A DNA stretch of 64,000 nucleotides from Acanthosepion pharaonis (GCA_903632075.3 CAHIKZ030005409.1:1-64000); one strand, 5' to 3'; numbered from the stretch's first letter, positions 1 to 13,113 are shown. A program made the numbers and translations. Notes: a model not told the origin generated them from the letters alone.

Positions 1-1151
1 AAAATCAAGTTTCATTTAAAAATAAAATAATTTCTGTTTTTTTTACTTACACTAATAAAAATTATTGCATTATTCTGACTTTGCAAAAATTTGGATCTGA
101 ATGTATTTGTTGAAAGAATGAGTTTATAACACAATAGGGTTAATAAAGTGATTAGAATAGTAAAAGACTAAATTTATACAATCAGTGCAAGACATTACTG
201 AAATTTAAACTTAAATTTAACTGATCCTGTGATTGACAGGTTCTTAAATGCTTGTAATACCCAAAGTTGATGGATAGGACTGAAGCACAAGCAATCTGTA
301 TTGCTTAAGAACGTTGTTTTAGCAGAAATTGTGCTGAACTAGAAAAATCAAATTGAAAAGTATTTTCTTTCAGAAAGAGGACAGAGATAAATATATTTAA
401 GTCCATGTTACTTATCAATATATCAAAGAACTGTGTTTCATACTGGGATATCATATTAATGAATATAGAAATGTTGATAACCAACAGTGGCTAAAGATCT
501 TCATAGATTTTCTGGGAAAAACTAGGATTAATTATAACTCATCTGGCCCTTCACTGCTGCATTTCATTTTGTTGATCTGTCATTCTCCATCTCCATGCTA
601 TGAAAAATGTGGTATTTTTGGTATCTTCACTTGGTGGTGTTTTTGATCTTCATGGCTGACACATGTCAATGCCAGTGAGAGAAACAGATTTCTGTGGGAA
701 TTTCACCCTGTGGTTGTTGCGATTATGCAGAGATTTCTGGCGTGAAATCCTTGCAACCATGGTGACTTCTTTGCTCAAAAGTAATTTCACAGCACAAACC
801 AATAATAAGTAACAAGTTTAATGAAAACAAATTAAAGATTTTAAAAGTACATAAGGAGAAAAGAATTATTAATCCTTTCTATGCAGCCTGGTTAATGATC
901 TTTTGACAGGAAAATTATTCTAGCAGTAATTCATAATAATTTGAGAGACATCAGTTTTGGCACTGTCTTGTCTGTGAAATTGTTGATGGCAGAAACCATA
1001 GCAGGAGAGGAAGTTTATGCCAGTCTTCATCTATTTTGTAATCTGGTTTCTGTTATTCTCTTTATCCCTCTTTTCTGATGGCAGGTTTATATAAGAAAGT
1101 TAGGGCATTATTTACTGCATGTTTTCCATAAGATATTCATGACCTTTCTTC

Positions 1152-1184
<33 letters not shown>

Positions 1185-1384
1185 AACAACAACAACAGAT
1201 GGCTTTTTCTGGAAAGCAGTCAGACCAAGCACCTGATGTTGAATTTTTTGTAGTGATATAAACATTTTTGAGGTTTGATAGTAAACACAGCAAGAATTCT
1301 TTTGTGGAATTTGGGAAATTTTATAAGGCCATAAATCTTGTCATACTACCCCAGAGGTAACGAGGTAGGTTGGAGAAGATTTTT
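1..1384. other. AT-rich intronic or flanking DNA
   Basis: No coding exon is seen on either strand. The block contains a long A run near 1155-1183 followed by a short CAA repeat, and a slightly GC-richer patch at 540-780 without a recognisable reading frame. By position it belongs to the CBLL1 intron downstream of the exon at 4427-4513. The second half of the RING finger was looked for here and not found. Confidence 0.6.
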
Positions 1385-3295
1385 TTTCTTTTTCTTTTAA
1401 ATCTTTTCACCCAAGCAAGGCAATAAAGCCAGTATGATGCAAGTGATTACTGAATGAGAGAATATGAGAAAAAAAGGAAACTATTAATGAGAGAGAATAA
1501 TAAAAGACTAGGAATTAAGACAGAAAATAATGATTGACATTGCATTTGAATTTTTGAAGATCAAAGTTGACAGGGAAGCAAGAAGCCAGAATATGGTTCC
1601 ACAAGCAAGAAGTGCAATAGAAGAAACTGTTAGCATAGAACTTATGGTTAGATCTAGCCATTTCAACTGTAAAATGATGAGACTTTATCACCAATCTAGT
1701 ACTGTGGTTAAATTCATAAAGTCTAGTTACCAAAGAGAAAAGCTCATTAGAACAATTACCATGAAAGTATTTACAGAAAAGGCACAGGGAAGCTACATTA
1801 CAGCAATGATGCCAGGTCAGGACCTATAACATTGCACATTCTTCAGATTTTATCAAGAATCTCGAAATATATAGAAGGAGCACCAGACCAGATGCGACAA
1901 CAATATTCAAAGTAAAGACAAATGATTATAAATATGTAAGATAGATGCTGGCAAGAAAAATTTCTAGCACAACACAGTGAAATAACTTTCCTAGCAGCAG
2001 ACCTAGCAATTGATTCAATATAATCTTTTCATGTCATGTTAGCAGAAAATGTTAGTCCAAGAAGGTGCAAGGAATCACACTCCTGGAGGTTAGCATCAGC
2101 CATGCTGATGTAAGATGAAATGGGTTAACTCACACAATTAAATGAGAGTAGTTAAAATTAACAAGCCACTCCTAGAAGAGTGGCCATTTTCATTACATGA
2201 TTTGATAAGACTGATTCAGTTAAAAAATTTATCCAGAAATATAACCTTTGAATTTGTGAAGACAAGTATGTCAAACCCTGTCAAATGCCTTAAAGATATC
2301 CAAAGCAACAGCCCCAAGCTTCACCATTCACATCAAAAGCTTGATATACTCTTTCAGCAATAATCACACCAATAAACACACCACAACAGTTGATCTAGAG
2401 AATCAAAAATCATATTGCTTATCTGAAAGAAGACCCTGTGAGGTGAGATGCTTAATGAATTCAGTGTTGATTGGAACCTCTAGTACTTTGCCAAAAAAGA
2501 TATTGAAAGCTAATAGTTTAATAGAAGGCTCAAAAGGTTCCCGGGTTCTTAAAGACTTGAACTACAGAAGAGAATTTCCAACAAGCAGAAAAGCAAGAAG
2601 CAGCAAGGCATTTATTGTAGTGTTTAGAGAAACAAGAGCCAGTTCAGTAGCACATTTCTTAAGGACTATTGTAGGGATACTATCAAGTCCACAAGCTTTG
2701 TGAGGATCCAGTTTAGAGATGATAGCGGAAACCATGGATAGCATTATATGCATATCACTGAATAGACCCTCAGTTCTGTGGAAATTTAGGTGAAGATAGT
2801 CCGGATGTGTCAAGAGTAGAATTTGAAAAGAATTTACAAGCAAAATATTTTGCTTTATCAGCAGATGTTAATACCTTAAATTGAGTGAAGAGATAACAGA
2901 TAGAAAACTTACCCTTATTTAACACAGTATTACAGAGCCACCAATAGTCACAAGAACTAAACTTGTTAGGGGCTGAACAGTGATACATTCTATCAGCAAA
3001 GAATTAGCCTTTCTGAGAGCATGTTTACAATTTTTACGAGCAGACACAAATATTGTGGTTAGGATTATCACACTAGTACACCCAGAAAAAATATTTCCTG
3101 TGGGCTATAATGGCTGAACAGGTCAGTGTGAACAAAGGAGAGGATTGTGATTTCACCTGATATTTATGAGAAGGTACAAAAGCATTGATGCCAGCTTTAG
3201 CCCAAGAAGAAACTTTTGTGACACAATTCTCAATAGGAAGGTTAAAGATATCAATCCAAGGGGCATCTTGAATAGTTACAAAATGAATCCCAATC
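1385..3295 (-). pseudogene. Jockey-like LINE relic: linker, reverse transcriptase and 3' tail
   Basis: Read on the minus strand from 3295 down. First comes the linker between endonuclease and RT. The start of the RT follows near 2700-2570 (a LDPHKACGLDSIP-type motif), then a degenerate SQGLLSDKQY-type motif near 2440, and the conserved C-terminal stretch (RLYEFNHSTR...KSHHFTVEMA) at about 1730-1515. The 3' end is GCTTGGGTGAAAAGATT followed by an A-rich tail near 1385. The middle of the RT, with its catalytic YADD box, is missing between about 2150 and 1850, and there are many stops and frameshifts. The same LINE family recurs at 34985, 42890, 49985 and 52970 on the plus strand. The clade call (Jockey or I type) rests on recalled motifs. 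The copy is dead and lies in a CBLL1 intron, in the same orientation as the gene. Confidence 0.8.
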
Positions 3296-4426
3296 AGTCT
3301 ACTGGTAAGTCATACTAAATCTTAATGAATTTTACTTGGTTTATTTCAGGTTCAAATCTTCCAAGAGACTAAACTCATTTATGGCTTCTAGTTATTTTTA
3401 ATTGGCTCTTTCTTTCCTTATTCTCTTTGACGTTGACTTAATTTCCCTAAGTGTTTTCAGTTTTTTTTAATTATTTTCTGCTTCTAATTGTTATTAGGAA
3501 TTCTCAGGCAGTAAAATTTTGATCTAGGGTTACCACTTTGTTATATAATAACTGAATGCATCTCATTCATCAATTTATTATCTGATAGCTAAGGAGGAAT
3601 CCAAATGCTGTATTTATAGGCAAAAGATTAATGACATTGATAATAAATTCAAGAGCAGCACATGTTAAACCCTCATATTGGATCTAGTCATTTTTGTGTG
3701 CAGTCAAAATTATTGTTCCTGCTTGAGGATTTTCTTCTTTAGTCTGCTTGTAAAAGAAAACAGTTAATGTGGAAAATATTGTTTTCGCCAACTTAAATGT
3801 TAAGTTAACTTTCTCCATTATAATTGTGGATTAAAAGGATTTTTGTTCTCTAAAACAAGCACACAGCATAACTTTTAAAATCTAAAGTACATCTTTTGAT
3901 CTAACAATCTTCTAAAATCCTCAATAATGAAACTTTCAAAACCTGAGATGACCTCTGTCATGTATTCAGTTATCTACCTCACACACATACATGGCATATG
4001 TTGATGAATCTTCCTCTAAGCAGTGAAGATCAAAGAGAAACCCAGGTTCTGAAAATTAGTAGCAGCTAGTAACTGATAGAGGTAGACAGATGAGAAATGT
4101 TAGTCTAAGTTACAGATAGAAAACGGCTTGTATGAAATAAATTGATTTCATTTACAATTTATTAAGATAATGAGAAATAGAATTAGGTATTTGAAAAGCT
4201 TTAAAACTGAGAAAATGTACAAAAAATATTGAGTACTGTGAGAATAAAGTAAAACTGTGCTATTAACATTAGAGTGAAAAACTTTGTTTATTAATCTAAT
4301 TGTCAAACAAATAAAGATTTACATGAGATAAAAGAGCTAAGTTATTTTGTAAAGAAAATAACAAAATAAATAAAATAAAAACATTTTTAAGTAACTGAAG
4401 GAGAGAAATTGAATTTAAGAGTTTAC
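3296..4426. other. CBLL1 intron downstream of the RING exon
   Basis: AT-rich sequence with no recognisable exon or repeat family. It follows the splice donor (gtaaac) of the exon at 4427-4513 on the minus strand. Confidence 0.5.
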
Positions 4427-4513
4427 CATCCTTCCATAAGTCAGAATAGGTAGTGTACATTTTTCACAGCAATGTATCACAGGATCTGTTACTTTTGTAC
4501 CAATAAGATTCAC
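4427..4513 (-). CDS. CBLL1: Hakai/CBLL1 internal exon: first half of the RING finger
   Basis: This 87-bp, phase-0 exon encodes 29 residues. It begins VNLIGTKVTDPV and runs through a C-x2-C zinc-ligand pair (CEKC) to ILTYGRM, matching the start of the Hakai RING (human: NILGEKDDTPV, CDKC, KIYGRM). Hakai is an E3 ubiquitin ligase that targets tyrosine-phosphorylated E-cadherin and is also a subunit of the m6A writer-associated complex. Splice sites are good: acceptor ttacag before GTGAAT and donor gtaaac after the ATG codon, the same place where the conserved family continues with IPCKHVFC. That next exon is not in the window. The exon joins in frame to the one at 9402-9493, giving LWSHK-VNLIG. 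The reading is open with no damage, so I take it as a functional host exon. Confidence 0.88.
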
Positions 4514-6589
4514 CTGTAACAAGTAAAGAAAAAATCAATTGCAGTCATTAGACCAAGAGAAATAAGCAGTCAATTTATTAGGCTGTTTTTACAATGTAAT
4601 ATTTTTAGGATAAGAAAAAAAATGTAATAAATTTTAAATTTGTCACAATCATCAGAATTAGCAATCACAAATGCACATTGTTAATACATTTGTTAAAATA
4701 ATCTGGGATTTTGAATAAAAAATATAAAATAAATTCATGTTATATAAAGTCATTACTGAGCAATTAGTAGAATATAATAGGATTTGTTTATAGTATAAGG
4801 CATGTTGATATTTGGGAAGAGATAGGACAGTTAAATTGCTAGTTTAATTCATCTCTATATAATGTAAATTTAAAAATGTAAAATTTGTAAAAAATCTTTC
4901 AAGTTATAAAATTTAAGAATTAACCCTAGAGAAACTTTCTTTTACTAGTGAGCTTGATGTTATATTACACAAAATTAAAAAGTTAATCTGTTCAAGTCTC
5001 TTAATGTAATAATTACAGACCTCCAACCAGAATGAAAAGTGGCAGCGGCCATATATTACACAATCACTGTTGATATCAATAGGATTTTCTAGTATGGAAA
5101 TAATTATATCAGTTATTTCTATTTAAACTGAAAATCAACATAGACAAATAGGAATGTATGTGTTAATCTTTTAATGAACAGCTGAGAATTAATCTATTAT
5201 CATGAATTGAATAAACTAATCAATGTATGTATTTTTATGAAAAGTGATATTAAAAACTTTTAGAATCTGTTTTATGAAATACATAATCTTTCTGGAAATA
5301 CTGGGTAAGGTTTTCTTAAACATTTCTACTTAAAAGTGGGAATGCATTCATTCCTAAATTAAGTTTGAAGAATGTAAAGTGAGATGTGTCCCCACTAATA
5401 ATAAAGTGTTAATCTGGCAGTGCAAGTGACAGTGTAAAATTTTCAACAAATATCTTAATCAATTTAATTAAGTTTTAGTTATACAGATAACTACTTAGAT
5501 ATGAGAAGTAAAAGGAGTTGAAAATGCCAAAGATAAAGTATGTGATTTTTCCAAAGCTATTTATTTGAAATTTTATTTTATACAAACATGAATCATATTT
5601 TTATTACGACAAATCAATAAGTTAAAAGATTTCTATTGTAGTAAGATTTAATGCATTTTTTTTATCTCTTAGTTGCACTAATGTAAACAAATACCAAACT
5701 CACTTACACAAAGAAATACACATATATACAAGTGGAGTATAATGCAAATCCTCTGAGACAAACATTATTAAATTTAGTCAGATAATCTTTTTCATTCAAG
5801 GATTTTCATTAGTTTACTTTATTTTCTATGAAGGAGTGCTGATAATGTTACTTCCCAAAACAAATATCTCAAAGCCCAAACAGGATATAGAATGGGTCTG
5901 GCAGATAACTTTTCAGCACCCCAAAGTATATATTACCAAGTAATAAATCATTCTGCTCTGATTAAAAGAATCTTGATACTAGTGAATTTAAATGTAAAAT
6001 ATTACAATAAAAAATATTTTTCTGGAAAATAGTATTAATTAGAAATTAAAAAAAAGTCAAGTTATAAAATAATTTTAGTTTTTTTAAAGATTTTTAAAAG
6101 AAGCTGTTTTTTATTTTTTTAAAGTATGTAAAGATAAAGTATTGTTTGCTGAATAGGAGATTTTTCAGTATGATTACTATAATAAGTAAAAATACTTTTA
6201 TTTTAATTCCTTTTTACAGAAATATTTTTAAAATACTTTTTAAAAAGAAAATCAAAATTGTGAATTAAATAATACAAAACATGTAAATCATTTTTTTGTC
6301 ACAGTGAATAAAGTATCATTTGTATCAACAAATGTGGAGTTTGAATTTCAGGTGTTGTTTCTTATTTGTGTAAACGAATCCATCCATTCACATGGTTTGG
6401 TTTGGTTTGGTTTGTTCTATGGCATATCAACCTTTTATTATTTAATGCTGACAAAATTTTTATTGGTAATAGTTTTTTTTCTTCAAAAATTTATTGCTAG
6501 TAATAATTTTTTTACAAAGTATTTCTGGTATTAAAACATATTTATAATAATTGACCCATGACCCTCTGATAATTTATTGAATTATATTT
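4514..6589. other. CBLL1 intron, unassigned AT-rich part
   Basis: Part of the 4.9-kb intron between exons 4427-4513 and 9402-9493. It is AT-rich with many short A and T runs. No exon, RNA gene or repeat boundary could be recognised. Confidence 0.5.
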
Positions 6590-7873
6590 TGTTCATTTAA
6601 ATTTAATTTTGAGATTTGTGAGAAATTTTTTTTTTGAGGTTTGCTTGTTTGTGGAGTTTTATTTTCAATCTCCATTTCCTCAAATTTGTTTGATGTGCTT
6701 ATCAGGGTAGGTTGTGTAATTTGTTTTAATAGCGTTTTGCTTTTTTAATAATTTTAATATCTTTTATTTTATTTTCAATTATGTCTTTGTTAATATCCGG
6801 AAGTCAGATCAGTTATCTTTGTTGCTTTTCATTTGTGGATTCAATCATCTTAGAATTTTCTATGGCCATTTCTACATTGGTATCATTATTTAATTTTGTT
6901 TTCGTACAAAACTCAGTTTGTTTTATTTCTGTTGAAAACATTCTTTTAAAATTTTCTTGGAATGTTGGCCATTCATTTGTATTCGAATTTATTAATTTTT
7001 CTATAAGTTTTTTATACTTATCTATTGGAGTGATGTCCAGGGATTTTGATTTGCCTTTTATACTATATTAGCATAGGTTTTTGTTCCCATATAGCTTTCA
7101 ACAATTTTTCTGGATTCTAGAAAAGGTATATTTTTCATGTGCTTTACATACATTATTTCCTTTTCTCTCTTGTAGGTATCACAGGTCCTTGAAAAGGCAG
7201 GGTGTTCTTCATGGCAGTTAGCGCATTTCATATTATTGCATTCATTCTGTGTGATTTAGATCACATTCACCACACTTCCCACACACTTGGCGTCCTCTGC
7301 GTCTTTGTGATGTTCAAATTTTTGACATTTGAAGCACCACAGGAGAGCTGGTATAAATTGCTCTACTCTTTCTATAGTATAGCCAATCCTGATTTCATTT
7401 GGTATTACGGGTTTTTCAAACATTATATATATGTATGGGTTTCTATAATATCATTGTTTCTTTGAATAGATATTCTCATATTCCTTTACACGTTTTTTTT
7501 TAATGCTCTTTCTTGTGTTATAAGAAGCCACAAACTTTTATTAGCAACGAAAGTTTGCGGTTTCTTATAACACCTTTTGAAGTGTTTAATTTTTCATGTG
7601 GATACACTCTACATGTGAAATTTATCCATTTTGAGGAAATTTTCCACATGTTTTTTTGTTTCATCATCCACTAGCAAGTTACAATTTCAAAGTTTTTGTT
7701 ATGTTTTTTGGATTCGACCTACTTGATATGATTTTCTCTAACAAGAAAGATGATAACTTATTCAATTTGATTTCCTCTAATGATTCAATAATAATGAATC
7801 TTGAATAATCTGTTTCAATCTCTGAGTTGGAATCTGATAAATATCTTTTAGATTTTTTGAAGGAAGAAGCCAT
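6590..7873 (-). pseudogene. LINE ORF1 (Gag-like, nucleic-acid binding) relic
   Basis: On the minus strand an open start at 7873 reads MASSFKKSKRYLSDSNSEIE and continues with an acidic and lysine-rich N-terminus to about 7680. The frame is then broken but recognisable: a DDETKKHVENFLKMDKFH segment near 7650, remains of a cysteine-rich knuckle region around 7320-7220, EKEIMYVKH near 7170, and a charged C-terminal tail (YKKLINSNTNEWPTFQENFK near 6990; NKFEEMEIENKTPQ near 6690). This is the layout of ORF1 proteins of Jockey or Nimb-type LINEs, which bind the element RNA. Several frameshifts and stops make it non-functional. The long plus-strand reading frames here are mirror artefacts of this gene. 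It lies in the CBLL1 intron in gene orientation. No RT part is attached downstream, so the copy is truncated. Confidence 0.7.
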
Positions 7874-7899
7874 AATAAGTATATATTTTTCATTGGTCC

Positions 7900-8480
7900 T
7901 ATGCTTCACCACCCCCCACAGAGTCCAACTCATGTTGGGAATGAACCATGGGGGAAACCCATTCGCCTTGGCTGAGACAGAGATACAATACCAGTATGCT
8001 CATGTCAAGAGCAAGATTCTGGGCCTCTGCCAAATTCTAGTTTTTATTACACAACAATCTAACAGGGTCAAAAAGTTTTTCCTCCTGACACAACTGACCC
8101 TCAGCCCCTACCTTCTAACACATATAAGATAAAGGGTTGGGTGGTTGTTCCACAAGAGCTGATTGAGTAGTATGTTCAGGAGAAAAGATAGATACATGTG
8201 CTAGGGCATGACAGGACCAGCAGATTGATTGGATCGGGCATATCCAACTGCCTGTCAGACCAAGTAAGAGCCAAAGTTGTGTGTTGCAAGCCATTGACCA
8301 CTCTGTTGCCGGATCAATGACTCCTCAACAACCAGGATTCCATCCCACACCTTATGAGTTGCCACTCATGGCTAACAAGTGGCTCCATTTGGAGAGAGAC
8401 GTCTTATCCCTCTGCAGAGATATAGTTGGCGTATTCTACAGCCCCAGCCGACCACGCCCATATAGAGATGAGTAAACTGG
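7900..8480. other. GC-richer block, possible 5' untranslated region of the adjacent LINE
   Basis: About 580 bp with clearly higher GC than its surroundings, ending abruptly into AT-rich DNA near 8490. It lies directly upstream of the ORF1 start on the minus strand, as the 5' UTR and internal promoter of a LINE would. A plus-strand open frame at 8281-8475 (64 codons) has no family I recognise. It may instead be an independent repeat. Confidence 0.4.
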
Positions 8481-8877
8481 TTCAAATGAATCAATATATT
8501 ATAGGGTAAGGGTGACCTTCCATTTGCTAAGACAAGAAGATTGAGGAAGACTGAATTAAGTGATAAATCATGTAAGGTCTTAATTTGGGGTGTGAAGCCA
8601 AGAGCAACTAAAGGAAAAGTTGTTGATAAAATCTGAATGGGAAAGATAATAAATTGCTGAATTTAAAAAACAAAAACTAATTAAAAATGTTAGTTACAAT
8701 AAATAGAATCAGTTGGTAATAAGCCAAGACAAGGTTTGAATCAACGGATAATTAAAAAAAATAATTTAAACGGTATACAATTAGGTAAATTCTCAACATC
8801 ACTAGTTTCACTCCTCCTTTCACCTAAGTGGGTTGACATGACAAAAAGAATGTGGATTTTGATTTACATGCTTATTT

Positions 8878-8909
<32 letters not shown>

Positions 8910-9401
8910 AAACACTTGGCTGGTAACAAATAAGTATCTAGTGTTCAAGTAATATACTCAGAGTTAGTAAAAATTTCTGGGTAATTTCACTTAACACATC
9001 ATCTTTTTGACATCCAGGTAATAAAAATGTATGTTCAGATGCAAAATGTGACTTAGCACCAGTTTAACACTGATGGATATTTCATAGAAATAAGCCATGT
9101 CAAATTGTAACTATTACTACCTGTAGACACATGACCATATATGAATGAACGCTGATACTGTGTATTGCCGGGAACACTGGTGAAAACTATGTATGTATCA
9201 TAACTTAGTAACAGAAAAACACTATACATCCAACAAGACACAAATGTAAATACTTAAATTTTTAATTCTAAATATGCTCAAAGAACTGTGACAAGAAATG
9301 TGAAAGAGAAAAAGCATTCCAGAAGTACCAGTTATTTTGGTACACTCAATTTCTCAAAGAAGTTTTTGAGATAGGATCAAGAAAGGAAAAAAAGTACATA
9401 C
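8481..9401. other. CBLL1 intron, unassigned
   Basis: AT-rich intron with an A-rich run at about 8876-8912. Nothing else is recognised. It ends at the splice donor gtatgt (minus strand, 9401-9396) of the exon at 9402-9493. Confidence 0.5.
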
Positions 9402-9493
9402 CTTATGGCTCCAAAGAAGAGGCTGACAAGGAAATATAGAGTCTGAGGGACTCATGTTCTTAGAGACAGAACTGTCACAGCTAGCATTAAGAT
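9402..9493 (-). CDS. CBLL1: Hakai/CBLL1 internal exon before the RING
   Basis: This 92-bp exon has a clean acceptor (tctccaacag) and donor (gtatgt). It contributes two bases of a split codon plus 30 codons, LNASCDSSVSKNMSPSD and then the hydrophobic PCQPLLWSHK. The C-terminal part corresponds to the stretch just before the RING in Hakai (human GHLFWDFQI then NILGEK). The first codon is completed by the single leftover base of the exon at 31456-31629, giving tyrosine, and the last codon ends exactly at the junction with the exon at 4427-4513. The serine-rich segment is not conserved in families I know. Support comes from splice sites, phase continuity and position rather than from strong sequence identity. 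Confidence 0.78.
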
Positions 9494-11714
9494 CTGTTGG
9501 AGAGAGTAGAATGAAATTAGTAAGGATAACCAAATTTCAATAATGAAACTTTAGGTTTTCAATCAAACCATTTCTTTTAAACAATAATATTGCAAAAATT
9601 ATTAATTCAATTAATTTTGGTAAGTGGCTTGTGCTGAGAACATTTCAGCAGCCATTCATAGATAACAAATAAATCTATACTGTTTTGCATAGACATTCAG
9701 GTTTTGTATAAAATTTATGCATTACATAGTTGAATCAAGCAACCTGGAAAGCTTGTGTCATGTTATTAAATGAAATAGGAACTATCATTCCAAAACAGTG
9801 AAAAGAAAACAAAAATGGCATAAGTGCAAACAATTCCATTAACCTACACTAATAATAATATAACCTAGTGCAATTCAAGTACCAGTTATTTAAGAATCAT
9901 TCTATGGTGTTATATAATTATAGAACATTTTTCTCTCACCATCCTTTGAATACACATCAGTTAATTTCTACTACTTCTTACATTAATGGCCACTTCAGGG
10001 TTTATCGATATATGAAATACTTTTAGAATATACAGTATTATTTTGCTGAATATCTGTCCAATTATGTTGAAATCACAGATGGAAACAAATGGTAGATATT
10101 TGTATGAAATGTCCTGAATTTCAAAGGCTCAAATTAATAGCTATTTGCAAGTTTCAGAAAGATAATTTTTATATTGAACAATTTTCATCACATACAGACA
10201 ACTTATGAATAATTGAACAAGTTTCAGACATGAAGTGGCTAGCTGATATGCTTATTGAAAACTTGTGAAAATTCTGAAGAGGAAGGCTTACATTGACAAA
10301 CAGCAATTTACCAGCAAAGATGAACTCTGGATTCTGTGCAGAATTTTCATTTTCATATGTAAAAATACAACAGCCTACAAAAGCAATTGATGAGCAACTT
10401 ATAAAACTAGTTTCAGAACATGGAGCATATGTCATTAATGTTTTTCTAACTTCTCTTGTCATTACCATTTTTTATTTTCATTTGAAACAAATGTCTTTAT
10501 AAACTGCACATTCTGAAATTATAATTTCTAAGTATGTAATAATGTTTCTTGCAGTTTCAGCAGGCTGTCTATAAAATTCAAAACTGTTGTTACATTGTAA
10601 GAGTGATATGTAGTCTAATTAAGTTGTACATATATGAAATATCTTGCATTTAGTACAAATATTTCTGTAAATCCTTTGATTAATTTTCTAAAAATTAGGC
10701 AAAACTAAACTGTCTAACAATCCGAGATACAATATATTTTATACGTCTTTACAAAGATAAAATAAAAAAATTACCAGGAATTTTATTAACTTGGTGGATA
10801 AGAATTTCACCATTGACACCATTTGGCTAAGGGTTAAGCTAAAAACCAGGCTTTTAAATGATGATTTTCAAGGCAGGCATGCAAACCTTACTTAAAAGAG
10901 TAGCACAACTCAATCTTTGTACTTCCATTTCACCTAACTTGACCGTTAAGTTGACTAAATTAAGCTTACTAAATATTTAGAGCAATGTAGAAAATTAAGA
11001 GGCTGTATATATAGAAGAAAACAACAGTAAAAAAAGAATAGCAAAATTTGTTTAGTCAATTAATTCTGAAGAAGAGTTGTTTACCAAGAGTAACTGCATA
11101 ATGCACCCAGATTGCAGAAGAAACCTGGAAGTAATTTCCTTGATAAAAACTGCCTTATGCTTCAATTTAGAAAAAGACATACAGAAAACTCATCTGGGAT
11201 GCCACCTGCATCTCACTTGTAAATAGCAACCCAGTGGGTCTTTTGCATTACATGATGATCCACCTGGTTCTAATTAAGACAAAAACAAAGTGGGGAGGGG
11301 GAAAGACAATATCTGATATTTTGAGAATGATGAAAATTGTTTCTCAAAATAGGTATTTCAAAGTGCACTATTTTACAGTGTGAAAACATGTCAAAATAGT
11401 AAAATAACCTTCCATTTCAACTGCTGATATCTCATTTTTTATCTTGATAAAAATTAGTACGTAAATAAAATTTAATCCTTTTCTCTTTATCAAGATGCAA
11501 TTCTTTCTCATATGTAATAATTAGTTTTTATTCCATGTCTCTAAATTATGTCACTATTTTAATGATGGTCAGTGTTTTTTTACATTTTCAAAGTTGACAA
11601 TTTCATGGTTGAGTTCTTAAAACTTGTGCTTCAATTTGTGTCTGTCAATACATATCAAAATAGTCCCATTTTAAAGAAAAAAAAAGGATGCTCATCAATT
11701 TGGTGTGCTAACCA
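9494..11714. other. Start of the 22-kb CBLL1 intron, unassigned
   Basis: AT-rich. The overlapping open frames on both strands at about 10169-10502 have no recognisable family. No repeat family was identified with confidence. Confidence 0.45.
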
Positions 11715-12200
11715 AATGAAGTTGTCTTTCATAAAAATTTCTAAGTTGAAAACTTTAGTGGATGAAATACCAGTGAAATTCAACACTTAAAAAAAATAAA
11801 AAAAAAAAATAAAATAAAATAAAATAATAAAAATTACACCTTGTAGAACAATGTCTCCTCTTTAATAATTAGTTGGGTTCATATCTTTGTGTCATATGCA
11901 AACCAAAAAGAGAAGAAGAAGCATTCATTCTGTGCAAAAACCACTAAGTCTGATGCATCAAAAATTGTACTGCCAACTGATTGAATGAACATCGCCAATT
12001 GAAGCCCAATTAAAATCTAACTTCTTTTATCAATGAATATTACACATCTGTCGAAATTTCTTAGATGAGGTACTGTAACTATTTACATTGTTTGGATTGT
12101 TTAATGGTGGATGTTAAAACTGTATAAATTACTTATTCTATTTTGTCCAATCACACATGCTTGAATCACTTTTGTCTCAGATGTTGCTTTTAGGTATTAA
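11715..12200 (-). repeat. Unnamed interspersed repeat family X, copy 1
   Basis: On the minus strand this matches copies at 29803-30070 and 57945-58255. They share the order: ...CAGTAT/CAGTAC context, GAGATATGAAxCCAACTGATTATTAAAG, a poly-T tract of variable length, GTTGAATTTC, and CATCCACTAAAGTTTT to CAACTTCA. The copy also carries a piece near 12050-12105 resembling the 3' domain of the tRNA-headed SINEs (AATGTAAATAG then CTCATCTAAGAAATT). The family is not identified. Confidence 0.6.
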
Positions 12201-12245
12201 AAAAAACAAAAAAAAAACAAAAAAAAAACAAATTTTTAAAACCAC

Positions 12246-12303
12246 AAAATTTTTTAAGTAAATTTTAAAGGAAGAATCCTTTAAAATTTACTTAAAAAAT
12301 TTT
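12246..12303. repeat. Perfect 27-bp-arm palindrome with 4-nt loop
   Basis: Arms 12246-12272 and 12277-12303 are exact reverse complements, separated by AGAA. The sequence is AT-rich but contains AGGA/TCCT at the loop end, so it is not a simple repeat. Confidence 0.9.
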
Positions 12304-12479
12304 TTATAAAAAAATGATGTAGTAAATCTCAAGTGGCAGTCAATTCAGTGACTAACATCTAGTGTTATTGGATGTGAAGACAATTTCAACAGTGTATGAC
12401 TGAAGATGCAGGTTTCACACTAGTAAAAAAATCATTATAGATATGTCATTTTGTAGACTTGAATTAAAAGAAATATAAT

Positions 12480-13113
12480 ACTAATGGAATTAATAATCAT
12501 TAGGTCTAAGAATGCTTAGGCCTAAAAATGAGAAAAATTGTGTACTCAAGAACAAAATAGTTAAGACATGGCACAAGGGCAATTTTGACTATTCATAGCA
12601 CCAATCTGTTGATGAAACATTTGTGATATAGTCATCAGATACCCCAATTCCAAAAATCAGAACTGGTTTGATGAAAACAATATTGAAATCAACAACCTTA
12701 TTGAGGCAAAAAAAGAATGCTCATCTGACTCATGAACAAGATCGAAGATCCAGTTTCAAAAGGAAGCATTTCCAGAAGCTAAAACTGGAATGTCAAACAA
12801 AACTAAAAGAACTACAGAACATTTGGTGGCAAAAAAAAAGCAGTTGAATTTCAGGGCTCTGCAGATGCATATGATCTCAGAAATTTCTATGCTGGAATAA
12901 AACAACTATTTCAACCAATATGAACATCAATTAGATGCCTTCTAGCAGCTGACTGATCCACAAGGCATACTCCTCTGTTGGAAGGAACATTTTCTCACTG
13001 TCCTAAATAGAAAGTCAACTAAAGCTGAGAACTTCCTGAGAAACATCCCAAAATATCATCCTTAGCTATGGCTGAATATGAGGCTTACTTTTCAAGAATT
13101 CAAGTAAGCTATG
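12480..13113 (+). pseudogene. RTE-like LINE relic, 5' portion
   Basis: Plus-strand translation gives the linker between endonuclease and RT of an RTE-type LINE: WFDENNIEINNLIEAKKECS near 12665, an alanine- and lysine-rich stretch, then TDPQGILLCWKEHF at about 12955-12995 and ENFLRNIPKYHP near 13033. The frame continues into the RT beyond the Gypsy element: codons up to 13113 and those from about 22006 join directly as ..AM-KHRITRKSSGADDIPS. Stops show the LINE was already decaying or has decayed since. The upstream endonuclease domain was not recognised. Confidence 0.75.

Noticed and set aside
1..4426. Remaining RING exon of CBLL1
   Set aside because: Searched by eye for the CKHVFCYDC-like segment on the minus strand; none found, so it probably lies outside the window.
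6304..7465. Plus-strand open frames with hydrophobic translations
   Set aside because: They mirror the minus-strand LINE ORF1; their hydrophobicity comes from reading A-rich code in reverse.
10169..10502. Overlapping open frames on both strands
   Set aside because: No family resemblance, no splice-site support and no conservation signal readable from one sequence.
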